Positions 1 to 12,417 of a DNA stretch of 34,492 nt are shown piece by piece (within the stretch, counting starts at the first letter, position 1; the number at the start of each line of letters is the position of its first letter). The stretch spans positions 1 to 34,492 of the forward strand of contig CACGVZ010000016.1 in the NCBI GenBank assembly GCA_902576415.1, written 5' to 3'. The stretch comes from an uncultured Prochlorococcus sp. Lineage in GTDB: Bacteria > Cyanobacteriota > Cyanobacteriia > PCC-6307 > Cyanobiaceae. The notes below the pieces were generated by a model, which saw nothing but the letters and a program-made list of their open reading frames with translations, searched no databases and had not been told where the DNA came from. Position numbers and translations under genes: made by a program.

Positions 1-62
1 GAATTTTTTATTTGGATGAAGCAATTCAATTTGAGTAGATTTATCTACAAAAGGATTTGAAC

Positions 63-1545
<1,483 letters not shown>

Positions 1546-1672
1546 AACAGGGAGACAACAAAATGTTTAATATTATTATTTTGTCACCTTAGGTCGATCG
1601 GTACCTCACATTCTTAATTCATTAAGAATTTTATTTCCTAAGTTTTTCTAGGTCACACCCATTATTTTTCCT

Positions 1673-1746
<74 letters not shown>

Positions 1747-1758
1747 TATCTCTATGTT

Positions 1759-1831
1759 GGGGGTATAGCTCAGTTGGTAGAGCGCCTGCTTTGCAAGCAG
1801 GATGTCAGCGGTTCGAGTCCGCTTACCTCCA
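1759..1831 (+). tRNA. trnA-TGC: tRNA-Ala (anticodon TGC)
   Basis: A complete cloverleaf of 73 bases, 12 bases after tRNA-Ile. The acceptor GGGGGTA pairs with TACCTCC with one G-T wobble. The anticodon TGC is at 1792-1794, and the T arm has GGTTCGAGTCC. CCA is not encoded. It is co-transcribed in the rRNA operon and released by RNase P and other processing enzymes. Confidence 0.97.
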
Positions 1832-1962
1832 CTGATTACCACCTCTTCCATATTCTTTTGAAAGGAAAAGTTTTGAGTTGTGATCAAATTCTGAACGAAT
1901 CTAGCTTCCTAATTAAATTATTAAGATGCTGGACTCATTGAATTAATTTCATTGTTTTCAGA

Positions 1963-1983
1963 GAACCTTGACAACTGCATAGA
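1963..1983 (+). other. 23S rRNA processing stem, 5' strand
   Basis: GAACCTTGA (1963-1971) and ACTGCATAGA (1974-1983) are exact reverse complements of TCAAGGTTC (5013-5021) and TCTATGCAGT (5001-5010), with a 2-base internal mismatch between them. The two strands flank 23S and would form the long-range stem that RNase III cuts to release pre-23S rRNA. Confidence 0.85.
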
Positions 1984-2087
1984 TTATTTTTAAAGACAAT
2001 AAGCATCTTTAATGATGCAGATTTATTATTTGTGCGAATGCATTAATAACAATTCTATTAAGCTGATGCTTCAATTTTGAAGTTATT

Positions 2088-4963
<2,876 letters not shown>

Positions 4964-5000
4964 ATAAACTTAATTTATTGTTTTTAAATTTATATAATTT

Positions 5001-5021
5001 TCTATGCAGTTCTCAAGGTTC
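5001..5021 (+). other. 23S rRNA processing stem, 3' strand
   Basis: This is the partner of the sequence at 1963-1983: a 10-bp and a 9-bp complementary block separated by a 2-base mismatch. It lies in the 23S-5S spacer, where RNase III cleavage is expected. Confidence 0.85.
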
Positions 5022-5027
5022 ACACTA

Positions 5028-5146
5028 TCCTGGTGTTCATGGCGATGTGGAACCACTCCGATCCATCTCGAACTCGGTTGTGAAACGCATCAGCGGCGAA
5101 AATATTTAGGGGGTAGCCCCTTGAGAAAATAGCTCAATGCCAGGTA
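5028..5146 (+). rRNA. rrf: 5S ribosomal RNA
   Basis: About 117-119 bases. TCCTGGTG at the 5' end pairs with the terminal ...TGCCAGG. The internal motif CCGATCCATCTCGAACTCGG is the conserved 5S loop region. It follows 23S by about 65 bases and ends just before a rho-independent terminator, so it is the last gene of the operon. Confidence 0.95.
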
Positions 5147-5156
5147 AAAATATTTA

Positions 5157-5192
5157 AAAGGGTTTACTCTTCATGAGTAAGCCCTTTTTTAT
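5157..5192. terminator. Terminator of the rRNA operon, probably bidirectional
   Basis: AAAGGGTTTACTC, a short loop, GAGTAAGCCC and a run of T form a strong hairpin. The other strand reads stem followed by several T as well, so it can also terminate mutM, whose stop codon (5189) lies inside the element. Confidence 0.85.
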
Positions 5193-6067
5193 TTTTGGCA
5201 TTTTGGACACCAATGGGTACTTCTTCCAGTAATTTTTTGTCTTTCAATTAAATTTCCACATTTACGACATTCTTTTCCAGTTCTCCTATAGACATTTGTC
5301 AGTAAACCAAAATTCCCATTTTCTCCTTCCAAGTCCCTAAAATCACTAAATGTGGTACCCCCAGAACCTATACTTTTTTTTAATACAGTTACAATTGATT
5401 CTCTGAGCTTTATTAACTCATTCTTTTTTATTGTTCGAGCTTCCCTAAAAGGGGAGATGCCAGCAGAGTATAAACTTTCATCAGCATAAATATTACCTAT
5501 ACCTGCCACTATTGTTTGATCTAATAAAATAGCTTTTATAGATTTTGTTCTTTTTGAAATAACTTTCTTAAGGTAATTTGCATCAAAGTCTTTAGAAAAT
5601 GGTTCTGGTCCTAATGAACCTAATCCTTTTATTATTTTGTTAAGCGATAGGTCTTTATTAATCCACCACATTTGGCCAAAACTTCTTACGTCAATGTACC
5701 TAAGCTCATTATTATTTTTATCGAAAAATCTTATTCTTGTATGTTTACAAGGATGACTTGAGTTTTCAATAAATTTAAAATATCCAGTCATTCTTAGATG
5801 AACTACAAGAAATCCGTTATTTTTTGAATTTTCTACAAGAAATTGGGCATTCTCATTTTGAACTTCTTTTAATTGAGCTATTAAATATTTTCCTCTTCTA
5901 TCCCATTTATAAATAAGTGAGTTCAGAAGTCCTTTAATGAATTCTTCTTTGTTTATTGGGAATGCAACAGTTGAATCCCTACAGACTTCTACTTTTTTAA
6001 TAATAAAGTTATTAAGTTTTTTCTCTAAACCTCTGCGAACTGTCTCTACTTCAGGTAATTCAGGCAA
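5189..6067 (-). CDS. mutM: Formamidopyrimidine-DNA glycosylase (Fpg/MutM)
   Basis: A 292-residue bifunctional base-excision repair enzyme. It removes 8-oxoguanine and formamidopyrimidines and cuts at the abasic site. The protein begins [15 protein letters not shown], so the catalytic Pro2 and Glu3 are present. Lys60 (in DRRGKYL) matches the conserved lysine near position 57 of E. coli Fpg. The C-terminal zinc finger has Cys267, Cys270, Cys287 and Cys290, with Arg282 in TGRSTHW between the pairs. Length and start are standard. It starts 4 bases after psaE, so the two are probably co-transcribed, which links oxidative DNA repair with photosystem I. It converges on the rRNA operon and shares its terminator. 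Confidence 0.96.
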   Translation of the reverse strand: MPELPEVETVRRGLEKKLNNFIIKKVEVCRDSTVAFPINKEEFIKGLLNSLIYKWDRRGKYLIAQLKEVQNENAQFLVENSKNNGFLVVHLRMTGYFKFIENSSHPCKHTRIRFFDKNNNELRYIDVRSFGQMWWINKDLSLNKIIKGLGSLGPEPFSKDFDANYLKKVISKRTKSIKAILLDQTIVAGIGNIYADESLYSAGISPFREARTIKKNELIKLRESIVTVLKKSIGSGGTTFSDFRDLEGENGNFGLLTNVYRRTGKECRKCGNLIERQKITGRSTHWCPKCQK

Positions 6068-6071
6068 TTAT

Positions 6072-6281
6072 TTAAGCTTTCTCTAATTCACTTTCAGCGA
6101 AATTATTTGTATTTGCGCCACCATCAGTTCCGCTTATCCCAGCATAATTTACTTTATCGAATCTGACTACACAGTTATATTTAATACCTGAGGTATCAAC
6201 TGAAGCAACTTTACCTATTTCATTGTACCAATATGATTCTGGTCTTTTTACTCTTACGAGATCTCCTCTTGAAATAGCCAT
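6072..6281 (-). CDS. psaE: Photosystem I reaction centre subunit IV (PsaE)
   Basis: A 69-residue stromal (cytoplasmic-side) subunit of photosystem I. It stabilises ferredoxin/flavodoxin docking and takes part in cyclic electron flow. The sequence [18 protein letters not shown] followed by [22 protein letters not shown] and a final [10 protein letters not shown] is diagnostic of the SH3-like PsaE fold. There is no signal peptide or membrane segment, as expected. The gene lies upstream of and 4 bases from mutM on the same strand. The 79 bases upstream, before the next gene, are A+T rich and should hold its promoter. Confidence 0.97.
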   Translation of the reverse strand: MAISRGDLVRVKRPESYWYNEIGKVASVDTSGIKYNCVVRFDKVNYAGISGTDGGANTNNFAESELEKA

Positions 6282-6360
6282 TACTATTAATTTAACTTTT
6301 TGTAGAATAACTCATCATTAATATTCTTAGACAAATTATTCACACATATTAATTAAAGTT

Positions 6361-7131
6361 TTAACAAAAATCATTTATTAAATTATTTTCGAATTCTTCT
6401 TTAGCAGGCTTACTTCCCATCCATTTCCTGCCAGGTATTCTTACATCTAATTCATTTTTATCACAATTGATTGAAATAATCAGTTTTTTATTTTCTTGAT
6501 TTAGAACGTTTAAAACTTTTCTACCTTTAATATCTTTATATGTTTTACTTTGGATAATTAAAGGACCATAAATTTTTTTATCTAACTCAATTAAGTCATT
6601 ATTTTTTTTATTTTCAGTTGTTTCATATTTTTCTGAATTAATTGTGTTCTTTTTTCTAATTATGAGCTTTTGACCAATTTTTATTGAATCAGCATTATTG
6701 ATATTATTAATCTCTATCAGTTCTTTTACTTTTAAATTATATTTGTTCGATATGTCAGTAAGATTTTCACCAGTTTGAACAATATGATAATTTTTAATTA
6801 AATCTGATTGTTTTGTAAGATTTTCAGAAGATTTGGAGATAATAAGATTTTGGCCAACAAAGATATAATTTTCATCTTTTAAGTTATTCAATTTAATAAT
6901 TAAATCTTTATTAATTGAATAGAATTTTGAAATACTTGTTATTGTATCTCCACTTTTTACAATATGAATTTTTTTTATTTCAGTGTTTTCTTCAGTAATT
7001 GATTCTTTTCTAGCAATATTCTCAATTTTGTTTTTTGAAGAAAATATTTTTTCTTCTGATTTTATCAATGAGTGATTAAAAAAATTAATAAATATGGCAA
7101 TTACTAAAAATGCAAATTTCATAAAACTCAC
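6361..7131 (-). CDS. Secreted or periplasmic LysM-domain protein
   Basis: 256 residues. An N-terminal hydrophobic stretch (about residues 5-22) reads as a signal peptide or anchor. Two LysM repeats follow: the first starts IHIVKSGDTITSISKFY (about residues 54-98) and ends in VGQNLII, the second starts YHIVQTGENLTDISNKY (about 115-158) and ends in IGQKLII. LysM modules bind N-acetylglucosamine polymers such as peptidoglycan. No hydrolase domain is visible. The C-terminal part (about 190-256) is a separate conserved-looking module rich in Lys and Asn with Cys at the end (NDFC). Its job is probably peptidoglycan binding in the envelope. The partner enzyme is not evident. Confidence 0.85.
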   Translation of the reverse strand: MSFMKFAFLVIAIFINFFNHSLIKSEEKIFSSKNKIENIARKESITEENTEIKKIHIVKSGDTITSISKFYSINKDLIIKLNNLKDENYIFVGQNLIISKSSENLTKQSDLIKNYHIVQTGENLTDISNKYNLKVKELIEINNINNADSIKIGQKLIIRKKNTINSEKYETTENKKNNDLIELDKKIYGPLIIQSKTYKDIKGRKVLNVLNQENKKLIISINCDKNELDVRIPGRKWMGSKPAKEEFENNLINDFC

Positions 7132-7194
7132 TATTTATTTAAAGATAATCTTTAAATTTAAAATCGCTATGTTTTTGATAACAATTTAAGTAAT

Positions 7195-8586
7195 TTAAAC
7201 CTGAAAAATAAACTTTAAAAATTTCTTTACTCTTTCATAGGGGGGATACCGCAGATTTGAATCAAATAAAAAACCTTTAAAAGTAATAGATTTTTGATTT
7301 GAAAAATTTCGAAAACCTTCTTCTCCATGAAATTTACCAATACCACTTTGCCCAACGCCTCCAAAGGGTAAATTTGGAATAAGGACTGGCAACATCACAT
7401 CATTTATACAAATTGTTCCAGAGCTGGTTACTTTTGAAATATGATTATGGATTTTTTTATTGCCTCCAAATAAGTAGATTGCTAAGGGTTTTGATGTTTG
7501 ACTAATCTGTTTTAAAGCTGATTCTTTATCATTAATTCCAACTACAGGAAGTAGTGAACTGAATAATTCTTTCTGCAAAATATCCGTTTCATTTAATTTA
7601 GTTCTCAAAATTGTAGGAGATATTTTCAACTTTTTTTTACTAAAAGTCCCCCCAAATAAAATTCTTTTTTCTTTTTCATATTGTTTGAGAATTTCTATAG
7701 TTGATGTAAATTGTTTTTTCTCCAATTTTGATAGGTTTTCGGAAATAATTGGATTATCTCCGTAAAAACTCACTATGTATTTTTTTAATTTTTCTATAAA
7801 AATATTTTCAATTTCTTTATCTACAAAGATATGATTCGGAGCCATGCAGGATTGACCAGAATTAAAAAATTTACCCCAAACAATTCTTTTTGCAGCCACT
7901 TCTAAATTTGCATTCTTGAAGACAATTACAGGATTTGTTCCGCTTAACTCAAGAGTTAATGGAGTTAAGTTTTTTGAAGCTAATTTCATTATAGATTTTC
8001 CAGTTTCAGTACTTCCTGTAAAAAAAATGTGGTCAAAATTTTGTTCAATTAATTTTATGGATTGTTTATTATCACCCTCTACTGTCATTAGGACATCTTT
8101 ACGGAAATATTTGGAAGTAAGCTTCTTAATAAGTTTTGAGGTCGCAGGACATTTCTCTGATGGTTTTATAACTGCAGTATTTCCTGCTGAGAAAATATTT
8201 ACCAATGGCTTTAAAATATAAAGTAATGGATAATTATAAGGACCAAGAATTAAGACACACCCAAGAGGTTCATAAATAACTTTGGAGGATGATGGAAAAA
8301 GATAAAAAGGTGTATCAATCTTTTTTGGTCGCATCCAAGAATTGAGTTTCTTTTTTATAAGTGAAATTTCTTCTCTCACTAAAAGTATTTCTGAAAGCCC
8401 TTCAATTTCAGATTTGCCGAGATCAACAAAAAGTGATTTAATTATCTCTTTTTTATTTTCATCCAAAAGTTTAGAAACTATATTGATATGATGGATCCGC
8501 CATTTTATATCTTCAGTTTTACCAGTGAGAACTGTATTTTTTAATTTATAGATGTCTTCTAAATGAAATTTATCAGAAATTTTCAT
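7195..8586 (-). CDS. Aldehyde dehydrogenase, class-3 / fatty-aldehyde type
   Basis: A 463-residue NAD(P)-dependent aldehyde dehydrogenase that oxidises aldehydes to carboxylates. Visible motifs are the coenzyme loop GSTETGK (191-197), the general-base Glu213 in LELSGTNP, and the nucleophile Cys247 in FNSGQSCMAP. PFGGVGQSGIGKFHGEEGF near the C terminus is typical of the short class-3 group that includes fatty aldehyde dehydrogenases and cyanobacterial AldE. The length of about 460 also fits this group rather than the roughly 500-residue tetrameric class. A likely role is removal of lipid-derived or photo-oxidative aldehydes; the real substrate cannot be read from sequence. It has the same direction as the LysM gene. 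Confidence 0.9.
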   Translation of the reverse strand: MKISDKFHLEDIYKLKNTVLTGKTEDIKWRIHHINIVSKLLDENKKEIIKSLFVDLGKSEIEGLSEILLVREEISLIKKKLNSWMRPKKIDTPFYLFPSSSKVIYEPLGCVLILGPYNYPLLYILKPLVNIFSAGNTAVIKPSEKCPATSKLIKKLTSKYFRKDVLMTVEGDNKQSIKLIEQNFDHIFFTGSTETGKSIMKLASKNLTPLTLELSGTNPVIVFKNANLEVAAKRIVWGKFFNSGQSCMAPNHIFVDKEIENIFIEKLKKYIVSFYGDNPIISENLSKLEKKQFTSTIEILKQYEKEKRILFGGTFSKKKLKISPTILRTKLNETDILQKELFSSLLPVVGINDKESALKQISQTSKPLAIYLFGGNKKIHNHISKVTSSGTICINDVMLPVLIPNLPFGGVGQSGIGKFHGEEGFRNFSNQKSITFKGFLFDSNLRYPPYERVKKFLKFIFQV

Positions 8587-8742
8587 TTTTTACCTTTGAA
8601 TAGTATTAAATATATCAGAGGATAAATTGTAAATAACTAAGGTTTTTAGGCAGTTCAATCAAAGCGAATGATTTATGAGAAATAATCAAATTTATTAATA
8701 TTGCTATTAAAAATTCAAATTTTTCTTGGTTAGTATATTTTT

Positions 8743-9633
8743 ATGAGGGAAAATTTTTCAATTAGATTGATATCTATAAATGAAATACCAGAAGTCACAA
8801 ACTGGGCAAGGTTAGAAGGATTTTCTCCTGGAATGGATGATTTATCAATTTATAGAAATACAGATAAACAAGGGTTATGGGTAGCTTGTATAGACAATAA
8901 TCCTATAGGCTCTATTGCGTGTATAAAATATAATTCCTCTTATAGTTTTATAGGTTTATTTATCGTTAAAAAAGAATTCCGGAATAATGGATATGGAGTG
9001 AGATTATGGAAACATGCCCTCGAATATTTGAAAAATGTTGATTGTATTGGTCTTGAGGCTGCCCCAGATAGATTAAATGATTACGCAAAGTGGGGTTTTA
9101 GAAAATCTTCCATTACAAATCGATGGAAATTAAATGGTTCTCAAGATTTGCCATTGAGAAATTTCTATAAAGATCAATTTCATTCTTTTAAAGTTGTCCC
9201 AGGTAATAAAATTTCTTCTGAAGCAGTCTTAATTTATGATGATCAAAGAGAACCTAGTCCCAGACCACATTTTCTAAATGACTGGTTGAAAAATTCTCAT
9301 GGTAATGTCAGTGCAATTGTAGATAATAATGGGATGTGCCATGGATTTGGCAGGATAAGACCTTGTGTATTGGAGGATAATGAGCAAGGCTGGAGAATTG
9401 GCCCACTTTTAGCGGATACTCCACCACTTGCTGAATTATTAATAAGGGAGTTAGTTGGTGATTTAGATGCTCAAATCTTATTGGATTGCTCTAATCTGAA
9501 CCCTTATGCAAATTATCTTTTATCAAGTTTGGGATTTGAGGAAATATCAAAAACTTACAGAATGTATAAAGGTATTCAACCTCCCTGCCCTATGAATCAA
9601 GTATATGGACTTGCCTGCTTGGAACTGGGATGA
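8743..9633 (+). CDS. GNAT-family N-acetyltransferase with C-terminal extension
   Basis: 296 residues. The N-terminal half is a GNAT fold: GLFIVKKEFRNNGYGVRLW (about residues 71-89) carries the acetyl-CoA pyrophosphate loop R-x-x-G-x-G. The second half (about 150-290) resembles the extra acetyltransferase-like domain found after GNAT in YitH/YobR-type proteins, ending with the motif YRMYKG. The acceptor substrate is unknown. It is transcribed divergently from the aldehyde dehydrogenase across about 155 bases, which hold the two promoters and nothing else obvious. The start is the ATG at 8743. Confidence 0.85.
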   Translation: MRENFSIRLISINEIPEVTNWARLEGFSPGMDDLSIYRNTDKQGLWVACIDNNPIGSIACIKYNSSYSFIGLFIVKKEFRNNGYGVRLWKHALEYLKNVDCIGLEAAPDRLNDYAKWGFRKSSITNRWKLNGSQDLPLRNFYKDQFHSFKVVPGNKISSEAVLIYDDQREPSPRPHFLNDWLKNSHGNVSAIVDNNGMCHGFGRIRPCVLEDNEQGWRIGPLLADTPPLAELLIRELVGDLDAQILLDCSNLNPYANYLLSSLGFEEISKTYRMYKGIQPPCPMNQVYGLACLELG

Positions 9634-9699
9634 TTTCCTTTAAAACGTTCATTTCCCCTTTTGTTTCTGTAATACTGAAAGAAGTTTGCTTGATTAAGA

Positions 9700-9948
9700 T
9701 TAACTTTCAGAAGGTTTCAAAATTTTTTCTACAATATCGGCGTTGATTATAGTTATCTCTCCATTGTCAATATTGGCAACTTGAAACAAGGTCCATGAAT
9801 TTGGATTTCTAGCTCCTCCAATACAGTCGATAACTTGACCGACCCAATAATTTTCATTCTTTTCCTTAGTATCTTCGCAATTTTCTTTTTTAATTGCGAC
9901 ATAATCACCAGGCCTAACGAAAAGAAACTCAGGAGTTGCTGAGCTCAC
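9700..9948 (-). CDS. DUF3104-type small protein
   Basis: 82 residues. The pattern FVRPGDYVAIKKEN, YWVGQVIDC and GGARNPNSWTLFQVANID matches the DUF3104 family, which is common in Prochlorococcus and marine Synechococcus (from memory, not searched). It looks like a small beta-barrel or SH3/KOW-like fold and has no membrane segment. Function is unknown. A near-palindrome resembling the cyanobacterial LexA box lies 15-28 bases upstream of its start codon (9963-9976), so a damage-responsive role is possible but unproven. Confidence 0.7.
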   Translation of the reverse strand: MSSATPEFLFVRPGDYVAIKKENCEDTKEKNENYWVGQVIDCIGGARNPNSWTLFQVANIDNGEITIINADIVEKILKPSES

Positions 9949-9962
9949 AATAAATAAATAAT

Positions 9963-9976
9963 AGTATATACGTACT
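9963..9976 (-). promoter_or_regulatory. LexA-box-like operator upstream of the DUF3104 gene
   Basis: On the minus strand the 14-mer AGTACGTATATACT matches the published cyanobacterial LexA consensus RGTACNNNDGTWCB (from memory) at 13 of 14 positions. It is part of the larger inverted repeat ATAGTA-6-TACTAT. Its position just upstream of the start codon suits a repressor site. Binding is not shown, and the A+T-rich background raises the chance of a fortuitous match. Confidence 0.35.
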
Positions 9977-10045
9977 ATAGTAAGTTATTAGTTTTGTTGC
10001 TGAACTTTGAATTATTTAGCAAACTAGGGATAATTCAAAAACAAA

Positions 10046-10138
10046 ATGGAATCAACTGAAATTGCTATATTTTCAACATTATTGGGGTTAATTTTAGCTT
10101 TAACTGACGCTTATATAGAACGAAATATTCCTGGATAA
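10046..10138 (+). CDS. Tiny single-span membrane protein (30 aa)
   Basis: The frame reads MESTEIAIFSTLLGLILALT and continues DAYIERNIPG. One hydrophobic helix (about residues 6-22) is preceded by acidic residues and followed by a short polar tail. This resembles the small one-helix subunits of photosystems and cytochrome b6f, but I cannot match it to a named subunit. Real coding is suggested by the clean helix-plus-tail pattern and the free-standing position. It could be an unannotated subunit or a chance frame. Confidence 0.5.
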   Translation: MESTEIAIFSTLLGLILALTDAYIERNIPG

Positions 10139-10196
10139 TAAATACTTCTAATTCATTTCTTAAATTAAATAAGATTTAAGCTGGTCTAATATGTCG

Positions 10197-10262
10197 GCAC
10201 GGTTGGAAACTAGTTTTGTAAAAACTAGATATATCAACCCTCCCATTGCGAGCCTTCCGTTA
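10197..10262 (+). ncRNA. Candidate small structured RNA
   Basis: A TAATAT -10-like box (10187-10192) precedes a compact fold. GGTTG (10201-10205) pairs with CAACC (10235-10239). The inner 8-bp stem CTAGTTTT/AAAACTAG (10210-10217 and 10221-10228) closes a 3-base loop. A C-rich segment (ACCCTCCC) and GCGAGCC follow. The sequence is more G+C rich than its surroundings and has no reading frame. The TTGGAAAC motif recalls the Yfr2/Cyano-1 family of abundant cyanobacterial RNAs, whose loops carry GGAAACA, but this is from memory and not exact. No clear terminator was found, so the 3' end is a guess. Confidence 0.4.
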
Positions 10263-10404
10263 ATTTTCTCTAACTGCTTAAGTTTTCTCAACAAATTAAT
10301 CTTGTGGTTAAACAAAATTTAAAGGGTATAGAAAATAAAAAAGTATTGATTACTTCAAAATTAAAAAAAATTTATAGAAATATTATTTCAAACACGAATT
10401 AAAT

Positions 10405-10542
10405 TTAAAGCCAAGCTTCTTTCATCTCAAGATAAAGTCTCTCGCTCTCAGCAGAGTTAATTTTGCTGTCTGAATAGGATTGTTGCTGTTGCTGCTGCTG
10501 CTGCTGAGTTGAGTTAGTATTAGGATTTTGTACTTCGCTCAT
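10405..10542 (-). CDS. Small poly-glutamine protein (45 aa)
   Basis: The frame starts MSEVQNPNTNST, then has nine consecutive Gln (mixed CAG and CAA), then SYSDSKINSAESERLYLEMK and ends EAWL. There is no membrane segment or signal peptide. The C-terminal 20 residues look like a short amphipathic helix. Homopolymer Gln runs are rare in these streamlined genomes. The mixed codons argue that the run is kept at the protein level and is not only fresh slippage. Function is unknown. Confidence 0.6.
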   Translation of the reverse strand: MSEVQNPNTNSTQQQQQQQQQSYSDSKINSAESERLYLEMKEAWL

Positions 10543-10658
10543 TAGAGGGGCTGAATATTTGTGTTTATTCTCTCATATATAGAGCTTTTTTTGTCAACTT
10601 AAATTCTTAAATTTTATTTAAATTTTCTACGCTTTTAATTTTCCTGTTTTGAGTGAAT

Positions 10659-10760
10659 TTATTTCGCTACAGTAGTTTTGGTATATAGGAATTTGACTTC
10701 CCAATATACAACTCCTAGGAAGATAGCACTTGCAATAATAATTTCAGAAATGGCTAACAT
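10659..10760 (-). CDS. Tiny single-span membrane protein (33 aa)
   Basis: The protein starts MLAISEIIIASAIFLGVVYW, followed by EVKFLYTKTTVAK. One hydrophobic helix (about 3-20) is followed by a basic tail, giving a likely cytoplasmic C terminus by the positive-inside rule. It stands alone between A+T-rich spacers. It resembles other one-helix proteins in this window in layout but not in sequence. Function is unknown. Confidence 0.5.
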   Translation of the reverse strand: MLAISEIIIASAIFLGVVYWEVKFLYTKTTVAK

Positions 10761-10907
10761 TTTATTTTTCAATACTAATTTAATTTTGGTATCAATTTAC
10801 ACAGAATGCAATAGGTACTAATTACATTTTAGATTTTAAAAAATCTTATTTAATAAAATAACGCGTCGAAATAATATAAAATTTTAAGTTAGATACATAT
10901 TTTATCC

Positions 10908-11342
10908 GTGGGAAATTTCATAAATTCAACAACTCTTATACCTTTAATACCTTTACTAACATCTTTTTTTATTCTTATTTTATTGGTAAGTTTTAACAGA
11001 ACACTTAACAGGTTAACAAAACCAGTTACTGCACTGGTTGCATTATCTTTATTAAGTTCTGCTTTTATAAGCTTATTTGACTATTTTAAGAGAATAGAAG
11101 AAGAATTAGTTTTATCTGAATTTCTCAAATTTTTTGAAGAAAAAAATTTAGTTATACACCTCAATTTAGTAAATGAAAAAATTATAATTTTTTTCTCATT
11201 AATAATGATATTAATTATTGGAATATCTTTTTATAAATTGCCTAGAAAAAAAGGTTACGTCTCATTAATGATCAGCCTAGGATTAATTTCTTCTTCGGTG
11301 ATACTCTCAATATTGCTAATAGATTTCTCAGAACTAATCTAA
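10908..11342 (+). CDS. Multi-span membrane protein, possible NADH-dehydrogenase-like fragment
   Basis: 144 residues from a GTG start (CCGTGGG). About four hydrophobic segments are visible: residues 8-28, 38-58, 89-107 and 118-137. The first (TTLIPLIPLLTSFFILIL) resembles the N terminus of NdhF/NuoL-type subunits, and I recall similar short proteins annotated as possible NADH/plastoquinone-related in Prochlorococcus. It lacks the long antiporter core, so it is not a full NdhF. It converges with the PTOX gene and overlaps it by 4 bases at the stop codons. Confidence 0.65.
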   Translation: MGNFINSTTLIPLIPLLTSFFILILLVSFNRTLNRLTKPVTALVALSLLSSAFISLFDYFKRIEEELVLSEFLKFFEEKNLVIHLNLVNEKIIIFFSLIMILIIGISFYKLPRKKGYVSLMISLGLISSSVILSILLIDFSELI

Positions 11343-11848
11343 ACTGTTGTAAGCATTGACAAAGCTTCGTTAAGTTCTTGGACATGATTTAATTCATCTT
11401 GAGCAATTTCTTTTATTTTTTGATCATTTGGATTATCTATTAAATATTTGGAATAAGTTTCATATGCATGTTCTTCGATTTTTATGTTGACATCATAAGC
11501 ATTAGCTGGAGAGAGGAAATAATAAAAAACCATGATCCAGTAATACACAAGAACAAGGTGTCTCGCAAAAAATCTATCAATCCAGAACCTATCTCCTCCT
11601 CTTTTCTCCATTTCTTTAAGATGCTCAGTTTCGTTAATAGCTTGATAAAAATGTTCTTTCATTAAAATCATTGTTTTCTCATTTTTAATTCCTAGGGATT
11701 CTTTAAAATGAAGAACTGAAAGAAATGCAAAATAAGGTGATCTAGCTATAACTTCTAAAACCCAAAATCTTTGTAAAGATCTACCAGAGTATATGAAGTC
11801 TAAAAAGTTAACTGTGCTATTCAAAATCAAAGAATTTAATTTCTTCAT
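11339..11848 (-). CDS. ptox: Plastoquinol terminal oxidase (PTOX / alternative oxidase family)
   Basis: A 169-residue non-haem diiron oxidase that moves electrons from plastoquinol to oxygen, forming water, and relieves an over-reduced photosynthetic chain. The four ligand motifs are present in order: LEVIARSPYF (Glu32), NETEHLKEM (Glu73, Glu75, His76), EEHAYETY (Glu125/126, His127) and DELNHVQ (Glu152, His155). A tyrosine-rich hydrophobic patch at about 96-115 (HLVLVYYWIMVFYYF) suits binding to one leaflet of the membrane. It is near the short end of the family. High-light Prochlorococcus is known to carry PTOX. A TATACT -10-like box lies upstream in minus orientation near 11867-11872. Confidence 0.93.
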   Translation of the reverse strand: MKKLNSLILNSTVNFLDFIYSGRSLQRFWVLEVIARSPYFAFLSVLHFKESLGIKNEKTMILMKEHFYQAINETEHLKEMEKRGGDRFWIDRFFARHLVLVYYWIMVFYYFLSPANAYDVNIKIEEHAYETYSKYLIDNPNDQKIKEIAQDELNHVQELNEALSMLTTV

Positions 11849-12003
11849 AGATTTAGTTTTCTTTAAGTATAATTACTCAGCCGCTCGAGGACTATGATGT
11901 ATTGAATTAATTAACCAAAAATTAATATTTATAGTCTAAAAATTGTTTCTTCCATTGAAATATTTTTTTTTCATGCATTAATTGGATAGATAAAAAATTT
12001 TAT

Positions 12004-12144
12004 ATGACAACTGCTGAAAAAATTGCAAATGCCAAAAAAAGGATTGATGAATTAGAAAGACTTATAAAATTTTGGAATGATTCAGACCATGATGAGGCAA
12101 AAATAGTAAATTTTTCAAAGAACATTGAAAATAAAGTTGCTTAG
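12004..12144 (+). CDS. Small helical hypothetical protein (46 aa)
   Basis: It starts MTTAEKIANAKKRIDELERL and continues IKFWNDSDHDEAKIVNF. It is charged, with heptad-like spacing that suggests a short coiled coil (about residues 3-24). It has no membrane segment or cysteine. The composition (Lys, Glu, Asp) looks like real coding sequence. It is not recognised; it could be a small oligomerising regulator. Confidence 0.55.
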   Translation: MTTAEKIANAKKRIDELERLIKFWNDSDHDEAKIVNFSKNIENKVA

Positions 12145-12290
12145 ATTGTGAAGATTAAGGCTAATTAAGTTTATCTACTTAAAGTGATTTAATCTCTTTG
12201 AGATTTAGAATATTGTTTAATTTATAAATAGAGCAATTAAACCTATTTTCAAAAACTGTAAGGAAGAAATAATCTAAAAGAAAAATAAAT

Positions 12291-12404
12291 ATGAAAACCT
12301 TTTCAAAAAAATATTTAGTTCCGATTAAATTTATACCATGGGTTTTTTGGGTATTTATATCTTTTATGAGTTTATATTTGTGTAAGATAGCCTGGGTAAA
12401 TTGA
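12291..12404 (+). CDS. Tiny membrane protein (37 aa)
   Basis: MKTFSKKYLVPIKFIPWVFW followed by VFISFMSLYLCKIAWVN. A basic N terminus precedes one aromatic-rich hydrophobic helix (about 12-34). A longer minus-strand frame covers the same bases, but its product is low-complexity and overlaps the next gene. The membrane pattern makes this plus-strand frame the better candidate. Function is unknown. Confidence 0.45.
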   Translation: MKTFSKKYLVPIKFIPWVFWVFISFMSLYLCKIAWVN

Positions 12405-12417
12405 ATAATTAATGGAT

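Noticed and set aside
10480..10510. Trinucleotide repeat as a CRISPR or other array
   Set aside because: It is an in-frame Gln run with no spacers.
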